Shown here: positions 14,973-15,044 of the stretch, piece by piece
Position numbering within the stretch: the first letter of the stretch is position 1
How the letters are laid out: each line of letters starts with the position of its first letter
Origin: N074bin45 sp039587475
GTDB taxonomy: Bacteria > Gemmatimonadota > Gemmatimonadetes > Gemmatimonadales > GWC2-71-9
Direction of reading: 5' to 3'
DNA: 15,044 nt
Assembly: GCA_039587475.1 (NCBI GenBank)
Contig: JBDHIK010000064.1
Coordinates: forward strand, 1-15,044
Notes under the pieces: generated by a model
Seen by the model: only the letters and a program-made list of their open reading frames with translations
The model's database searches: none
Told to the model about the DNA's origin: nothing
Translations under genes and position numbers: made by a program

Positions 14973-15044
14973 ACCTCATTCCCCACGGGAGGACCCCAAT
15001 CCCTCTCGTCGTGTCGATTCTCGCGGGTGATGCCGTCTACCAGC
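14966..15044 (-). CDS. mazE: MazE-type antitoxin, C-terminal end only
   Basis: The reading frame enters from the right edge and gives 25 residues ending in ENRHDERDWGPPVGNEVW before a TAG at 14966-14968. This is the conserved MazE tail that threads along MazF and blocks its active site. The N-terminal DNA-binding part lies outside the window. It overlaps mazF by 7 nt. In the complete protein the N-terminal domain would also repress the operon. Confidence 0.88.
   Translation of the reverse strand, partial: LVDGITRENRHDERDWGPPVGNEVW

Overview
The window is high-GC bacterial DNA, densely coded, with no RNA genes, phage genes or insertion sequences visible. An outer-membrane TonB-dependent receptor with an N-terminal carboxypeptidase-regulatory-like domain shows a diderm bacterium. 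That receptor type, a lipoprotein metallohydrolase, an SNF-type symporter and intergenic CACTCAC-type heptamer repeats suggest Gemmatimonadota or a relative such as Acidobacteriota. This placement is from general impression and is only moderately secure.

Layout, left to right. Positions 1-2137 (minus strand) hold a zinc carboxypeptidase of family M14, cut by the window edge, downstream of a sodium:neurotransmitter-symporter-family transporter. Positions 2138-2323 are a divergent intergenic region with a heptamer tandem repeat. Positions 2324-3114 (plus strand) hold a two-gene cassette, a small cupin and an NTF2/SnoaL-like protein, joined by a 4-nt start/stop overlap. A perfect 13-bp inverted repeat and a second, oppositely oriented heptamer patch follow. 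From 15044 down to 3199 all genes lie on the minus strand: mazE (partial) and mazF; the small, large and FAD subunits of a xanthine-oxidase-family molybdenum hydroxylase; a divergent TrpF-like protein; an MscS-type channel; a lipoprotein DUF885-like metallohydrolase; an enolase-superfamily enzyme resembling cis-3-hydroxy-L-proline dehydratase; and the TonB-dependent receptor. From the molybdenum enzyme to the dehydratase the gaps are 37 nt or less or overlapping, so one long transcript is plausible. The receptor has its own 110-nt leader.

The most distinctive signal is in the molybdenum hydroxylase. Its FAD subunit carries the four-cysteine insertion known from the beta subunit of 4-hydroxybenzoyl-CoA reductase, which binds an extra [4Fe-4S] cluster. 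The large subunit has sequence features of the same group. The gene directly after it encodes a TrpF-fold protein of a divergent type (KVCC instead of KxCG), outside any tryptophan operon. Taken together, I infer a scavenging locus. The receptor would import a peptide or small organic compound, M14 and DUF885-like hydrolases would trim it, the SNF carrier would take up amino acids, and the dehydratase and molybdenum enzyme would process unusual products, possibly hydroxyproline-derived. The substrates cannot be read from the sequence.
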